From an uncultured Slackia sp. (GTDB lineage Bacteria > Actinomycetota > Coriobacteriia > Coriobacteriales > Eggerthellaceae), in NCBI GenBank assembly GCA_937895975.1, contig CALBLG010000215.1:1-22306 (forward strand): a DNA stretch of 22,306 nt. Reading direction: 5' to 3'. The position numbers and the translations under genes are program-made. Every line of letters begins with the position of its first letter. The stretch's first letter is position 1. This document shows positions 1 through 7,050 of this stretch, in pieces. Below the pieces are notes generated by a model. It did no database searches, was not told the DNA's origin, and worked only from the letters and a program-made list of their open reading frames with translations.

Positions 1-806
1 CAATCACGTGCGTGGTGGGCGGTTTCACCCACGAGCCGAGTCGCGATGAATTTTTGGCCATGGCCGACAAGGTCGCGGCGGCGCGCGAATTCTGCGAGAA
101 GACCGTGGACGTGTTCGCATCGTTCGACGTTCCCAATATCGAGACCTCGGGCGAGTTCATGGCGCTTGTCGAAGATGGACGCTACTGCGTGGTGGGCGAT
201 ACGGCGGGGTTTGCCTCGGATGGGGCACGTTTTGCCGCGACTGACTACCTGGATAACATCGAGGAATATGCAGTGGACCATTCGGCGGCGCGTTTCTCGC
301 GGCGTGCGTCTACGAAGAAAAATATCACTACGAGCGCGCTCGCGCGTATGAACCTAAGCTGGAACGAGCTTTCGCAGCCTGCCCGTTTGGCGGCCGCGAA
401 AGCGGGCTTGCGGCCGCCGGCGAAAAACCCGTATTTGAACAACGTTGCTCAAGCGGTTGAGCTGGTGGATGTCTGCGTTCGCTGCGAAGCCATGCTGCGC
501 TGGCTGGCATTCGGCGAGGGAACGAGCAAACCCGAGCCGTTCGAGGTGCACGCAGGGCGCGGGGTTGGCATGACCGAAGCGCCGCGCGGCACGCTGATTC
601 ACGATGTGGAGCTCGGCGAAGACGGCAGGGTGAAACACGCGAGCATCATCACGCCTACCGTGCATAATTTGGGTGATACCGAGGCAAGCGTGCGCACGCT
701 TGCCGAATTGCTCTCGTCCCAGAACGCCGACGAGGCGAAAATTCGTCTTGAGGTGGGCAAACTCGTGCGAGCGTACGACCCATGCCTGTCGTGCTCGGTG
801 CATTAA
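1..806 (+). CDS. [NiFe] hydrogenase large (alpha) subunit, C-terminal part
   Basis: This is the 3' portion of a catalytic [NiFe]-hydrogenase subunit. The frame is open from base 3 and the true start lies upstream of the window. The C-terminus reads AYDPCLSCSVH then stop, which is the DPCxxCxxH motif whose two cysteines ligate the Ni-Fe site. The stretch GMTEAPRGTLIHDVEL, about 80 residues before the end, is also typical of the family. The overall pattern resembles cytoplasmic group 3 (F420/NAD-linked, Mvh/Hox-like) enzymes more than membrane uptake enzymes. The protein stops exactly at the motif His, so the usual cleaved C-terminal peptide is missing. It would oxidise or evolve H2 together with a small subunit presumably encoded upstream. 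A REP palindrome and a terminator follow. Family is sure; subgroup is tentative. Confidence 0.9.
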   Translation, partial: ITCVVGGFTHEPSRDEFLAMADKVAAAREFCEKTVDVFASFDVPNIETSGEFMALVEDGRYCVVGDTAGFASDGARFAATDYLDNIEEYAVDHSAARFSRRASTKKNITTSALARMNLSWNELSQPARLAAAKAGLRPPAKNPYLNNVAQAVELVDVCVRCEAMLRWLAFGEGTSKPEPFEVHAGRGVGMTEAPRGTLIHDVELGEDGRVKHASIITPTVHNLGDTEASVRTLAELLSSQNADEAKIRLEVGKLVRAYDPCLSCSVH

Positions 807-824
807 AGAACCCTAGGTAGTAAC

Positions 825-853
825 TGGGTCAAAGGGACGGTCCTTTTGACCCA
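825..853. repeat. REP-like palindrome, copy 1
   Basis: Inverted repeat with half-site TGGGTCAAAGGGAC. The right arm has one mismatch (CTTTT instead of CCTTT) and the centre base is G. It starts 19 bases after the hydrogenase stop codon. It belongs to the same family as the copies at 19269, 19815, 20679 and 21498. Confidence 0.9.
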
Positions 854-893
854 CTCCAAGACCACAGATTAGGCATTTGAGCGATTTGCCTAG

Positions 894-925
894 GTAATAA
901 AGCCGTCTTTTGGCGGCTTTATTAC
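894..925 (+). terminator. Hairpin terminator after hydrogenase gene
   Basis: A perfect 12-bp stem (GTAATAAAGCCG at 894-905 with its complement at 914-925) encloses an 8-base loop. The stem end is A/T rich but no long T run follows on the plus strand. It is the most likely end of the hydrogenase transcript. Confidence 0.6.
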
Positions 926-1091
926 GTTAGATATGGATAAAATGTGAGCAATATGGCGATAATATGAATCAAGATTACCGTTCACGGATGAAAACATACC
1001 GCTTACCGATTATCGATGATAAATTTTAGCTAGACAAAAATTGCTTTCATCTAGTTTTATCCAGATAAATCAAATCGTTGATGGTTGAAAA
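926..1091. other. AT-rich gene-free stretch between convergent terminators
   Basis: This stretch holds no convincing reading frame. It is much more AT-rich than its surroundings. It carries two small palindromes of the form TTATC-N-GATAA: TTATC/GATAA at 1010-1022 with a 3-base centre, and TTTATC/GATAAA at 1056-1069 with a 2-base centre. It lies between the hydrogenase terminator and the TetR-gene terminator, so no annotated gene downstream of it would need a promoter here. Confidence 0.5.
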
Positions 1092-1120
1092 AATGCCGTT
1101 TGACATGGTCAAACGGCATT
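1092..1120 (-). terminator. Intrinsic terminator of the TetR-family gene
   Basis: A perfect 13-bp stem (1092-1104 with 1108-1120) has a 3-base loop. Read on the minus strand it is followed by a run of T. It lies 27 bases past the stop codon of the minus-strand regulator gene, and the layout is that of a classic rho-independent terminator. Confidence 0.9.
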
Positions 1121-1146
1121 AGTTTTACGAGATGGGAAATGTGCAG

Positions 1147-1800
1147 CTACAGCACGCGACGCAGCTGCTGCTCTTTGATTTCGCTTTCGAGCGAGGAATG
1201 GATGATGTTCTCGAACGGTGCCACGTCGCCCAGAATGTCATTTCCGGCTGGCATGCCCACGCGGCGCACGAGGTAGGTAATGGCTGCGCCCGTATAGAAC
1301 TCGGCTAAGAAATGGACGCCTGAATCGTCGAGCGAACGGTTGCTCAGGATGAAGCGAATGTCTTTTTCAAGCGCGGGCACATACAGGTCGAACAGGTAGG
1401 CGCGCAACCCGTCGGGCTCGGTGCCGTGCAACGCTTTCGCGTAATAAGAGCGGCGTCGCTCAAGGGTGTCGGCCAACGCTTGGAAGAATTCCGAACCGTC
1501 GAGGGAACGCACGCCCACCTTTTTGAAGGCGTAATAAGGCTTATCGGCAATGGCGCCTTCGACATCGTTTTCGTAGACCAAATGGTCGTTGTCGAAGCGA
1601 TCGAGCAACGTCTCAGCCAAATCGTTGCGAAAGACCCAGCGAATAAGGTGGGCTTTGCTCTCGAAATGGTAATAGAACGTCTTGCGGTTCTTGCCAGACG
1701 CGGCCACGATGTCTGAAACCGAGATCTTTTCAATGGGGAGCTTTTCTGCAAGGCTCACGAACGACTCGCCCATCAGTTCCATTGTGTCGGCCGATGCCAT
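1147..1800 (-). CDS. TetR/AcrR-family transcriptional regulator
   Basis: A 217-residue DNA-binding repressor-type protein. The N-terminal helix-turn-helix spans about residues 24-47, with ISVSDIVAASGKNRKTFYYHF matching the TetR recognition-helix pattern. The rest is the helical ligand/dimer domain. I chose the ATG at 1800 rather than an in-frame start eight codons earlier because AAGGAGT sits 6 bases before it on the minus strand. The gene is divergent from the acyl-CoA dehydrogenase-fixABCX operon, with 412 bases between them. It could therefore control that operon, itself, or both; this is inference. The ligand is unknown; an acyl-CoA or betaine-type inducer would suit the neighbourhood. 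It has its own strong terminator. Confidence 0.88.
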   Translation of the reverse strand: MASADTMELMGESFVSLAEKLPIEKISVSDIVAASGKNRKTFYYHFESKAHLIRWVFRNDLAETLLDRFDNDHLVYENDVEGAIADKPYYAFKKVGVRSLDGSEFFQALADTLERRRSYYAKALHGTEPDGLRAYLFDLYVPALEKDIRFILSNRSLDDSGVHFLAEFYTGAAITYLVRRVGMPAGNDILGDVAPFENIIHSSLESEIKEQQLRRVL

Positions 1801-1826
1801 GAAGACTCCTTCGATTGCAAGCAAAT

Positions 1827-1854
1827 TGGGACACTTTCGCGCTGTCGTGGGACA
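1827..1854. promoter_or_regulatory. Direct repeat TGGGACA upstream of the TetR-family gene
   Basis: TGGGACA occurs at 1827-1833 and again at 1848-1854, 21 bp apart or about two helical turns. The pair is 27-54 bases in front of the regulator start, a suitable place for an autoregulatory operator. Nothing in the sequence proves binding. Confidence 0.3.
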
Positions 1855-1930
1855 ATTAGCTGGCAGCGCGTATGCCGCGTGCGTGTGCGCGATGTCGCTA
1901 TTTTAGCATCAGAACGACCCATAAGGGTCG

Positions 1931-2065
1931 ATATGTCCTAACGCTTTTATAAGTAAAGACGGGGTAAAACATCGGTAAATGGCAAGGTGAAGCCCTGATT
2001 AAGCCTAAAAATATAAGCTATCGCCTATATGTCTAACCACAAAAGCACAGAAATGGTTATATGTC
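1931..2065 (+). promoter_or_regulatory. Three ATATGTC repeats in the regulator-fix operon intergenic region
   Basis: ATATGTC(C/T) occurs at 1931, 2027 and 2059, all in the same orientation. The last two are 32 bp apart. The region 1900-2110 is AT-rich and must contain the promoter of the acyl-CoA dehydrogenase-fix operon, but I see no clear -35/-10 pair. A hairpin CGACCC-ATAA-GGGTCG lies beside the first copy at 1915-1930. Confidence 0.3.
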
Positions 2066-2212
2066 CCGCAAAAACGTTAAATTCACCACAAATTTTAAAA
2101 ACTGACCGTGCTCGGAAGTGTCGGAAGGGCGTATTCTGCCGATATCGAACCTGGGCCTTGAAGCGAAGGGGACAGGTTGGTCGAAAAGTCGACACTCAAC
2201 TAGGAGGATGCA

Positions 2213-3367
2213 ATGGATTTCGCTTTGACCGATGAGCAGGAGCTGCTGCTCGAGAGCGTGCGCGAGTTCTGCGATCGCTACTTCACCGACGACGTCGTGA
2301 AGGAAATGTACGAGAACGGTGGCATGCCCGACGAGATCGCCGAGGCGTATCGCGACGCCGGTTTCGGCCTGATGGGCATTCCTGAGGAGTACGGCGGAAT
2401 CCCGGCCGACAAGGTCACCCTGGGACTCATGATTGAAGAGCTGTATCACAGCGCGGGCTGCATGCACATTCTGTACCAGAACTCCCTGTCCATGTTCGAC
2501 ATCATGGAGTTTGGCACCGAAGAGCAGAAGCAGCAGGCCGTCGACCACTACATGGAGACCGGCTGGCCCATCGCTTCGCTGTCCATCTCTGAGCCGGGCG
2601 CTGGCTCCGACAATGGCTCCATGACCTGCGTCGCCAAGAAGCAGGCCGACGGCACCTACAAGCTGTCCGGCCAGAAGACCTGGGTCACCATGGGCGAGAA
2701 GCTTCCGTACACCATCGTCGTCGCCAAGGATGAGGATCCCAGCCGCGAGAACCGCAACATGTCCCTGTGGTACATCCCCATGGACACCCCGGGCGTCTCC
2801 ACCGCTTCGCTGCATAAGATTGGCCAGCAGTGCATCCCGTTCTGCGAGGTCTACTTCGACGACGTCGTCGTCACCGAAGAGCAGCGCATGGGCAAGCCGG
2901 GCGAGGGCTTCATGATGCTCATGAAGAACTTCGAGGTCGAGCGTTCCTTCATCGTCGCCGAGCAGGTTGGTCTGGCCCAGGCCGCCCTGGAAGACGCCGC
3001 CAAGTACGCCAACCAGCGCATCGCCTTCGGCAAGCCGATCACCAAGCTGCAGATGATCCAAGAGAAGCTCTGCGACATGGAGATCAAGGTCCAGAACACC
3101 CGCAACATGCTGTACAAGACCCTGTGGAAGCTCGACAACGGCCAGTCCGTCCAGCTCGACTCCGCGATGCTCAAGCGCTACGGCTGCTCTGAGTGCTTCC
3201 AGGTCGCCGATATGGCGCTCTCCATCTACGCCGGTTTGGGTTATACTACCGAAGTCCGCATTGGCCGCATCTGGGCCGACCTGCGCGGCAACATGTTTGG
3301 CGGTGGCACCCACGAAGTCATGGCCTACATCGCCGGCCGTCAGGTTGCCAAGAAGTACGCCAATTAG
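2213..3367 (+). CDS. Acyl-CoA dehydrogenase family protein, first gene of the fix operon
   Basis: A 384-residue FAD enzyme of normal acyl-CoA dehydrogenase length. The N-terminal helical domain, the EPGAGSD flavin/substrate motif (127-133), the middle beta domain and the C-terminal helical domain (FGKPI near 272) are all visible. The start has AGGAGG 5 bases upstream. The position that carries the catalytic Glu in medium-chain dehydrogenase (YEGT) reads GGGT here (363-366). An isovaleryl-CoA-dehydrogenase-like Glu is present in FEVERS (E243). The same swap is seen in the CaiA-like protein at 11564. It precedes fixA by 52 bases with no terminator between, so its electrons very probably pass to or from FixAB. 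Oxidation of gamma-butyrobetainyl-CoA, reduction of an enoyl-CoA, or a C-N lyase activity are all possible. Its substrate is not shown by sequence. Confidence 0.93.
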   Translation: MDFALTDEQELLLESVREFCDRYFTDDVVKEMYENGGMPDEIAEAYRDAGFGLMGIPEEYGGIPADKVTLGLMIEELYHSAGCMHILYQNSLSMFDIMEFGTEEQKQQAVDHYMETGWPIASLSISEPGAGSDNGSMTCVAKKQADGTYKLSGQKTWVTMGEKLPYTIVVAKDEDPSRENRNMSLWYIPMDTPGVSTASLHKIGQQCIPFCEVYFDDVVVTEEQRMGKPGEGFMMLMKNFEVERSFIVAEQVGLAQAALEDAAKYANQRIAFGKPITKLQMIQEKLCDMEIKVQNTRNMLYKTLWKLDNGQSVQLDSAMLKRYGCSECFQVADMALSIYAGLGYTTEVRIGRIWADLRGNMFGGGTHEVMAYIAGRQVAKKYAN

Positions 3368-3419
3368 TCACGCACAAGTAGACTGTTAAGAAACGTATCC
3401 GAGAAGGGAAAGGTACAAG

Positions 3420-4178
3420 ATGAAAATCGTTGTTTCTTTCAAGGTCGTTCCTGACGATCAGGACATCCAGGTGTCCGGCGACGGTAGCCTCGATTACGCC
3501 AAGGCTCACCAGATCGTCTCGACCTACGACTTGAACGCGATGGAAGCTGCAGCTCAGCTGGCTGCCGCCAACGAGGGTTCCGAAGTCGTGGGCATCACGG
3601 TCGGCGGTTCCAAGATCGACGACTCCAAGACCAAGAAGAACGTGCTGGCTCGCGGCATCAATGAGCTTTACATGACCGCCGACGACGCCTGCGCCGACCT
3701 CGACGCTGGCGCTACCGCCGCGGCTCTGGCCGACCTCGTTGCCAAGGTTGGGGATTACGACCTCATCCTCTGCGGCGACGGCTCTGCCGATAACTACGCG
3801 CAGCAGGTTGACGTGCAGCTGGCTGCCAAGCTGGGCCTGCCCGTCGTCAACGGCGCAACCAAGATCGAGGCTGGCGATGGCGTCGTGACCGTCGTCCGCA
3901 CCCTGGAAGACGTCGTCGAGACCGTCGAGGTTCCCCTGCCGGCCGTCGTTTCCGTCTCCCCCGACATCGCGCTGCCCCGCATCCCGGGCATGAAGGACAT
4001 CCTCGCCGCCGGCAAGAAGCCGATGAACGTCTCCGGCGCTGAGGGCTCCTACGCCAACAGCATCGAAGTCGTCGACTGCAAGGCCCCCAAGCAGGCCGAC
4101 CGCAAGCTCGAGATCATCGACGCCGCCGACGATGGCGCCATCGAGAAGTTCGCTGCCGCCATCAAGGCCGCTCTGTAG
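3420..4178 (+). CDS. fixA: Electron transfer flavoprotein beta subunit, FixA
   Basis: The 252-residue ETF beta-type subunit. It matches E. coli FixA along its length: an N-terminal MKIVVSFKVVPDDQDI, then YDLNAMEAA, then DLILCGDGSADNYAQQV near the AMP/flavin site, then PLPAVVSVSPDI and a late KKPMNV. With FixB it forms the soluble flavoprotein that moves electrons to or from acyl-CoA dehydrogenases. In enterobacteria this complex supplies crotonobetainyl-CoA reduction, and in diazotrophs FixABCX bifurcates electrons from NADH. A purine-rich ribosome binding site (AAGGGAAAGG) lies just ahead of the start. It is co-transcribed with the acyl-CoA dehydrogenase gene upstream and with fixB 30 bases downstream. 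Confidence 0.95.
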   Translation: MKIVVSFKVVPDDQDIQVSGDGSLDYAKAHQIVSTYDLNAMEAAAQLAAANEGSEVVGITVGGSKIDDSKTKKNVLARGINELYMTADDACADLDAGATAAALADLVAKVGDYDLILCGDGSADNYAQQVDVQLAAKLGLPVVNGATKIEAGDGVVTVVRTLEDVVETVEVPLPAVVSVSPDIALPRIPGMKDILAAGKKPMNVSGAEGSYANSIEVVDCKAPKQADRKLEIIDAADDGAIEKFAAAIKAAL

Positions 4179-4208
4179 TCCGCGGAATCAGGAAAGGATT
4201 CGAAAACA

Positions 4209-5096
4209 ATGAAAGCATTTGTTCTCGCTGAGCATTCCGACGCCGCCCAGGAGCTCTGCGCTGGCGCTCGCACGATGGCCGATGAGGTCGTTCTGGTTGC
4301 TATCGCCGACATGGAGGTTCCTGCCGCCGTCGCCGACAAGGTTCTGCACATCGCCGTCCCCGAAGGCGCCGTCGTCGACGACGCTGCCGACACCGTGATT
4401 GCCGCGTTCGACGCCGAGCAGCCCGGCGTTGTGCTGGTCGAGCCGACCCGCCACATGAAGGTCGTCGCTGGCAAGGTCGCCGCGCATGCAGGCGCCGCCA
4501 TCATCCCCGACGTCATCGAGTTCGCCGACGGCGTCGCCACCGACATGTACTTCGGCGGCGTGGGCATGAAGAAGCAGAAGGCCACGGGCACCGCGTTCTA
4601 CGGCGTGGGCACCGGCGTGTTCGCCGACGCTCAGGCTTCTGGCGCAAACGCTACCGAGGAACTCGCTTGGGTTGCCCCGGCCAAGGCCATCAAGCTGGTT
4701 TCTTCCACCCCGATCGAGAAGTCGGGCGTTGACCTGAACAAGGCTGACGTCGTCGTGGCCGCCGGCCGCGGCTTCGGCGCTGAGGAAGACCTGCAGATGG
4801 CTCGCGACCTGTGCGACAAGGTCGGCGGCGGCCTGGGCTGCTCCCGTCCCCTCACCGAGGGCGTCAACTGGCTGCCCACCGAGCTGTACGTCGGTGTTTC
4901 CGGCCTCATGCTGTCCCCGAAGGTCTACATCGCTGCCGGCATTTCCGGCCAGATGCAGCACATGGTTGGCTGCAACCGCGCCACCACGCTGTTCGCGATC
5001 AACAAGGACAAGAACGCTCCTATCTTCAAGCAGTGCGACTACGGTCTGGTCGGCGACATCAAGACTGTCCTGCCCGCGCTTGTCGCTGCTCTGTAA
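4209..5096 (+). CDS. fixB: Electron transfer flavoprotein alpha subunit, FixB
   Basis: The 295-residue ETF alpha-type subunit. The C-terminal FAD-binding domain is clear: VVAAGRGFGAEEDLQMARDL, then GCSRPLTEGVNWLP, then GISGQMQHMVGCNRATTLFAINKDKNAPIF. This last block is nearly the same as I recall for E. coli FixB. The N-terminal domain is a little shorter than in E. coli. It pairs with FixA. An AGGAAAGGA ribosome binding site precedes the ATG. A strong hairpin with a T run follows 22 bases after the stop, which would reduce transcription into fixC and fixX. Confidence 0.95.
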   Translation: MKAFVLAEHSDAAQELCAGARTMADEVVLVAIADMEVPAAVADKVLHIAVPEGAVVDDAADTVIAAFDAEQPGVVLVEPTRHMKVVAGKVAAHAGAAIIPDVIEFADGVATDMYFGGVGMKKQKATGTAFYGVGTGVFADAQASGANATEELAWVAPAKAIKLVSSTPIEKSGVDLNKADVVVAAGRGFGAEEDLQMARDLCDKVGGGLGCSRPLTEGVNWLPTELYVGVSGLMLSPKVYIAAGISGQMQHMVGCNRATTLFAINKDKNAPIFKQCDYGLVGDIKTVLPALVAAL

Positions 5097-5118
5097 GACG
5101 TCTTAAGATGTTCTGATT

Positions 5119-5147
5119 CGGCGCGGGCGAAATCCCGCGCCGTTTTT
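5119..5147 (+). terminator. Intrinsic terminator between fixB and fixC
   Basis: A 9-bp perfect GC stem (CGGCGCGGG at 5119-5127 with 5134-5142) is followed directly by TTTTT. This is a textbook intrinsic terminator inside what should be a four-gene operon. It probably gives partial termination, so that FixAB is made in excess of FixCX. Confidence 0.85.
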
Positions 5148-5175
5148 CTATCGCTTTCAAGGAAAGGAAGAGTCA

Positions 5176-6465
5176 ATGGCAGACTTCGACGCGATTGTCG
5201 TCGGCTCTGGCTGCGCTGGCTCCATTGCCGCTTACGAGATCGCCAAGGCCGGCAAATCGGTTTTGGTCGTCGAGCGCGGCAACTTCGCCGGTGCCAAGAA
5301 CATGACGGGCGGCCGCATCTACGGCCACTGCCTGCGCGCCGTGTTCCCCGACAACTTCGACGAGATTCCGTTCGAGCGCAAGGTTTCGCACGAGCGCATC
5401 TCGCTGATGTCCCCCACGTCCAACTTTACGGTCGACTTCTCGTCTGAGGACCTTCTCAAGGACGGTCAGGAGTCTTACACCGTGCTGCGCGCGCCCTTCG
5501 ACCAGTGGCTCGCCGAGCAGGCCGAGAACGCTGGCGCCGAGTATATCTGCGGCATCGCCGTCGAGAAGCTCATCAAGGACGAGAACGGCAAAGTCGTAGG
5601 CATCTTCGCCGGCGAGGACGAGATCACCGCCGACGTCGTCGTGCTGTGCGACGGCGCGAACTCGCTTCTGGCCGAGCAGGCCGTGGGCGCCAAGCGTCCT
5701 CCGGCGTCCCAGATGGCCGTCGGCGTGAAGGAGGTCTACGAGCTTCCCGAAGAGGAAATCGAGAAGCGCTTCCAGTGCCAGCCCGGCGAGGGCGCGGCAT
5801 GGCTGTTCGCCGGTGACGCCACCCACGGGTCCTTCGGCGGCGGCATCATCTACACCAACAAGGACTCCATCTCTATCGGCATCGTCGCGGGCGTCGAGGC
5901 CACGGCCAATGGCGACGTTCCCGTGTACCAGATGCTCGAAGACCTCAAGAACCGCCCGGAGGTCGCTCCCGTGCTCAAGGGCGCGAAGTGCGTCGAGCAT
6001 TCCGGCCACCTGGTTCCCGAAGGCGGCATCACCACGATGTCCGAGCTCATCGCCGACGGCGTTATGATTGCCGGCGACAACGCCACCATGTGCGTTAACC
6101 TCGGCTACACCGTGCGCGGTATGGACTACGCCGTGGCCGCCGGTCAGATGGCTGGCCAGGCCGCTGTGAAGGCCCTCGATGCTGGCGACACCTCCAAGGC
6201 CGGCCTGCAGTGCTACGTCGACGCTCTGGAGAACTCCTTCGTCATGAAGGACCTGCGCCAGTTCAAGAACGTCCCCAACTTCATGGAGCACTTCGATCGC
6301 ATGTTCTGCGGCTACCCCGAGATGATCCGCGACATGATGAACACCATGTTCGTCGTCGACGGCAGCCCGGTGCAGCCCATGAAGAAGTCCATGATGCCCA
6401 TCGTCAAGGGCGTCGGCTTCATGAACCTGTTCAAAGACGTCAAGGGAGCGATGAAGGCACTATGA
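5176..6465 (+). CDS. fixC: FixC, FAD-dependent ETF:quinone oxidoreductase-like protein
   Basis: A 429-residue flavoprotein of the geranylgeranyl-reductase/ETF-QO group. It has the dinucleotide-binding motif GSGCAGS (residues 10-16), VVERGNFAGAKNMTGGRIYGH as in E. coli FixC, and a second FAD motif GVMIAGDNATMCVNLGYTVRGMDYA. With FixX it takes electrons from or gives them to FixAB, coupling to quinone, ferredoxin or an unknown partner. An AAGGAAAGGAAG ribosome binding site precedes the ATG. Its stop codon overlaps the fixX start (ATGA), showing translational coupling. It has no long hydrophobic N-terminal signal, so it should be cytoplasmic or peripheral to the membrane. Confidence 0.95.
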   Translation: MADFDAIVVGSGCAGSIAAYEIAKAGKSVLVVERGNFAGAKNMTGGRIYGHCLRAVFPDNFDEIPFERKVSHERISLMSPTSNFTVDFSSEDLLKDGQESYTVLRAPFDQWLAEQAENAGAEYICGIAVEKLIKDENGKVVGIFAGEDEITADVVVLCDGANSLLAEQAVGAKRPPASQMAVGVKEVYELPEEEIEKRFQCQPGEGAAWLFAGDATHGSFGGGIIYTNKDSISIGIVAGVEATANGDVPVYQMLEDLKNRPEVAPVLKGAKCVEHSGHLVPEGGITTMSELIADGVMIAGDNATMCVNLGYTVRGMDYAVAAGQMAGQAAVKALDAGDTSKAGLQCYVDALENSFVMKDLRQFKNVPNFMEHFDRMFCGYPEMIRDMMNTMFVVDGSPVQPMKKSMMPIVKGVGFMNLFKDVKGAMKAL

Positions 6466-6758
6466 GCGACATCAAATTCTCGGTGAACGTCGACGAGTAC
6501 CTGTCCCTGAACAAGTACGAGGTCGACGAGTCCAACGCGCACATCGAGCTCGTGGACGACCCCTCCGACGAGGAGTTCGACAAGCTGATTCTGGTGTGCC
6601 CGGCGGCGCTGTACAAGCGCGATGAGGACGGCAAGAAGTCCTTCGACTACGCCGGCTGCCTGGAGTGCGGCACCTGCCGCATCGCCTGCGGCGACACCAT
6701 TATCAAGAAGTGGGAGAACCCGCAGCCGACGATGGGCGTCGAGTACCGTTTCGGCTAA
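6462..6758 (+). CDS. fixX: FixX, ferredoxin-like protein
   Basis: A 98-residue ferredoxin-like partner of FixC. It contains CPAALY (C46) and CLECGTC (C66, C69, C72), the arrangement expected for one [4Fe-4S] cluster as in ETF-QO and E. coli FixX. An additional cysteine, C76, in RIACGD has no partner in the E. coli protein as I recall it. The end, MGVEYRFG, matches the family end. The ATG overlaps the fixC stop codon. A terminator follows about 30 bases after the stop. Confidence 0.95.
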   Translation: MSDIKFSVNVDEYLSLNKYEVDESNAHIELVDDPSDEEFDKLILVCPAALYKRDEDGKKSFDYAGCLECGTCRIACGDTIIKKWENPQPTMGVEYRFG

Positions 6759-6788
6759 GCTGAGCGCGTTGACATATACATGATAGGG

Positions 6789-6813
6789 AAGGGGCCTTAG
6801 GGCCCCTTCTTTT
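6789..6813 (+). terminator. Terminator of the acyl-CoA dehydrogenase-fixABCX operon
   Basis: An 8-bp stem AAGGGGCC/GGCCCCTT (6789-6796 with 6801-6808) with a 4-base loop is followed by CTTTT. It lies 31 bases after the fixX stop. Confidence 0.88.
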
Positions 6814-6817
6814 GTGT

Positions 6818-6845
6818 TCGGTCAAAGGGGTAGTCCCTTGACTTA
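6818..6845. repeat. REP-like palindrome, degenerate copy 2
   Basis: GGTCAAAGGGG-TA-GTCCCTTGAC is recognisably the same palindrome as the intact copies but has several substitutions and lost bases in the right arm. It sits directly after the fix operon terminator. Confidence 0.6.
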
Positions 6846-6877
6846 TGAAACGCAGGCTTTGCTCTCGCATCCGTCGT

Positions 6878-6939
6878 GTGGGACATTTTCCTCAGGGGCG
6901 GCTGTCCCACCGCAGCGTCTGGAACGTTGCGGTGGGCAG
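6878..6939. repeat. Compound palindrome with GTGGGACA and CCCACCGCA arms
   Basis: GTGGGACA (6878-6885) is inverted at 6903-6910. That second arm also begins another stem, CCCACCGCA (6906-6914) with TGCGGTGGG (6928-6936). The two hairpins share bases and would be mutually exclusive. The core TGGGACA is the same word as the direct repeat in front of the TetR-family gene. No reading frame covers this stretch. Confidence 0.5.
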
Positions 6940-6977
6940 ATGTAGAGGAAAACGAATCCCAAAGCCCATTAAACATA

Positions 6978-7012
6978 AATCGACCCCTGAGAATTGATCT
7001 CAGGGGTCGATT
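6978..7012 (-). terminator. Terminator of the LuxR-family gene
   Basis: A perfect 15-bp inverted repeat (6978-6992 with 6998-7012) has a 5-base loop. It lies 39 bases past the stop of the minus-strand LuxR gene and is followed on that strand by a moderately T-rich tail. It could also act on the plus strand. Confidence 0.75.
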
Positions 7013-7050
7013 CGAATACCTGCTGACTACTTGAAGTGCTTACGCGTTAA

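Noticed and set aside
2057..3313. A 418-codon minus-strand frame opposite the acyl-CoA dehydrogenase
   Set aside because: It mirrors the codons of a well-supported gene and shows no recognisable domain or binding site for a start.
2213..3367. Naming the first acyl-CoA dehydrogenase as a trimethylamine-releasing gamma-butyrobetainyl-CoA enzyme
   Set aside because: The context permits it, but no residue I can see separates such enzymes from ordinary dehydrogenases, so it is left without a symbol.
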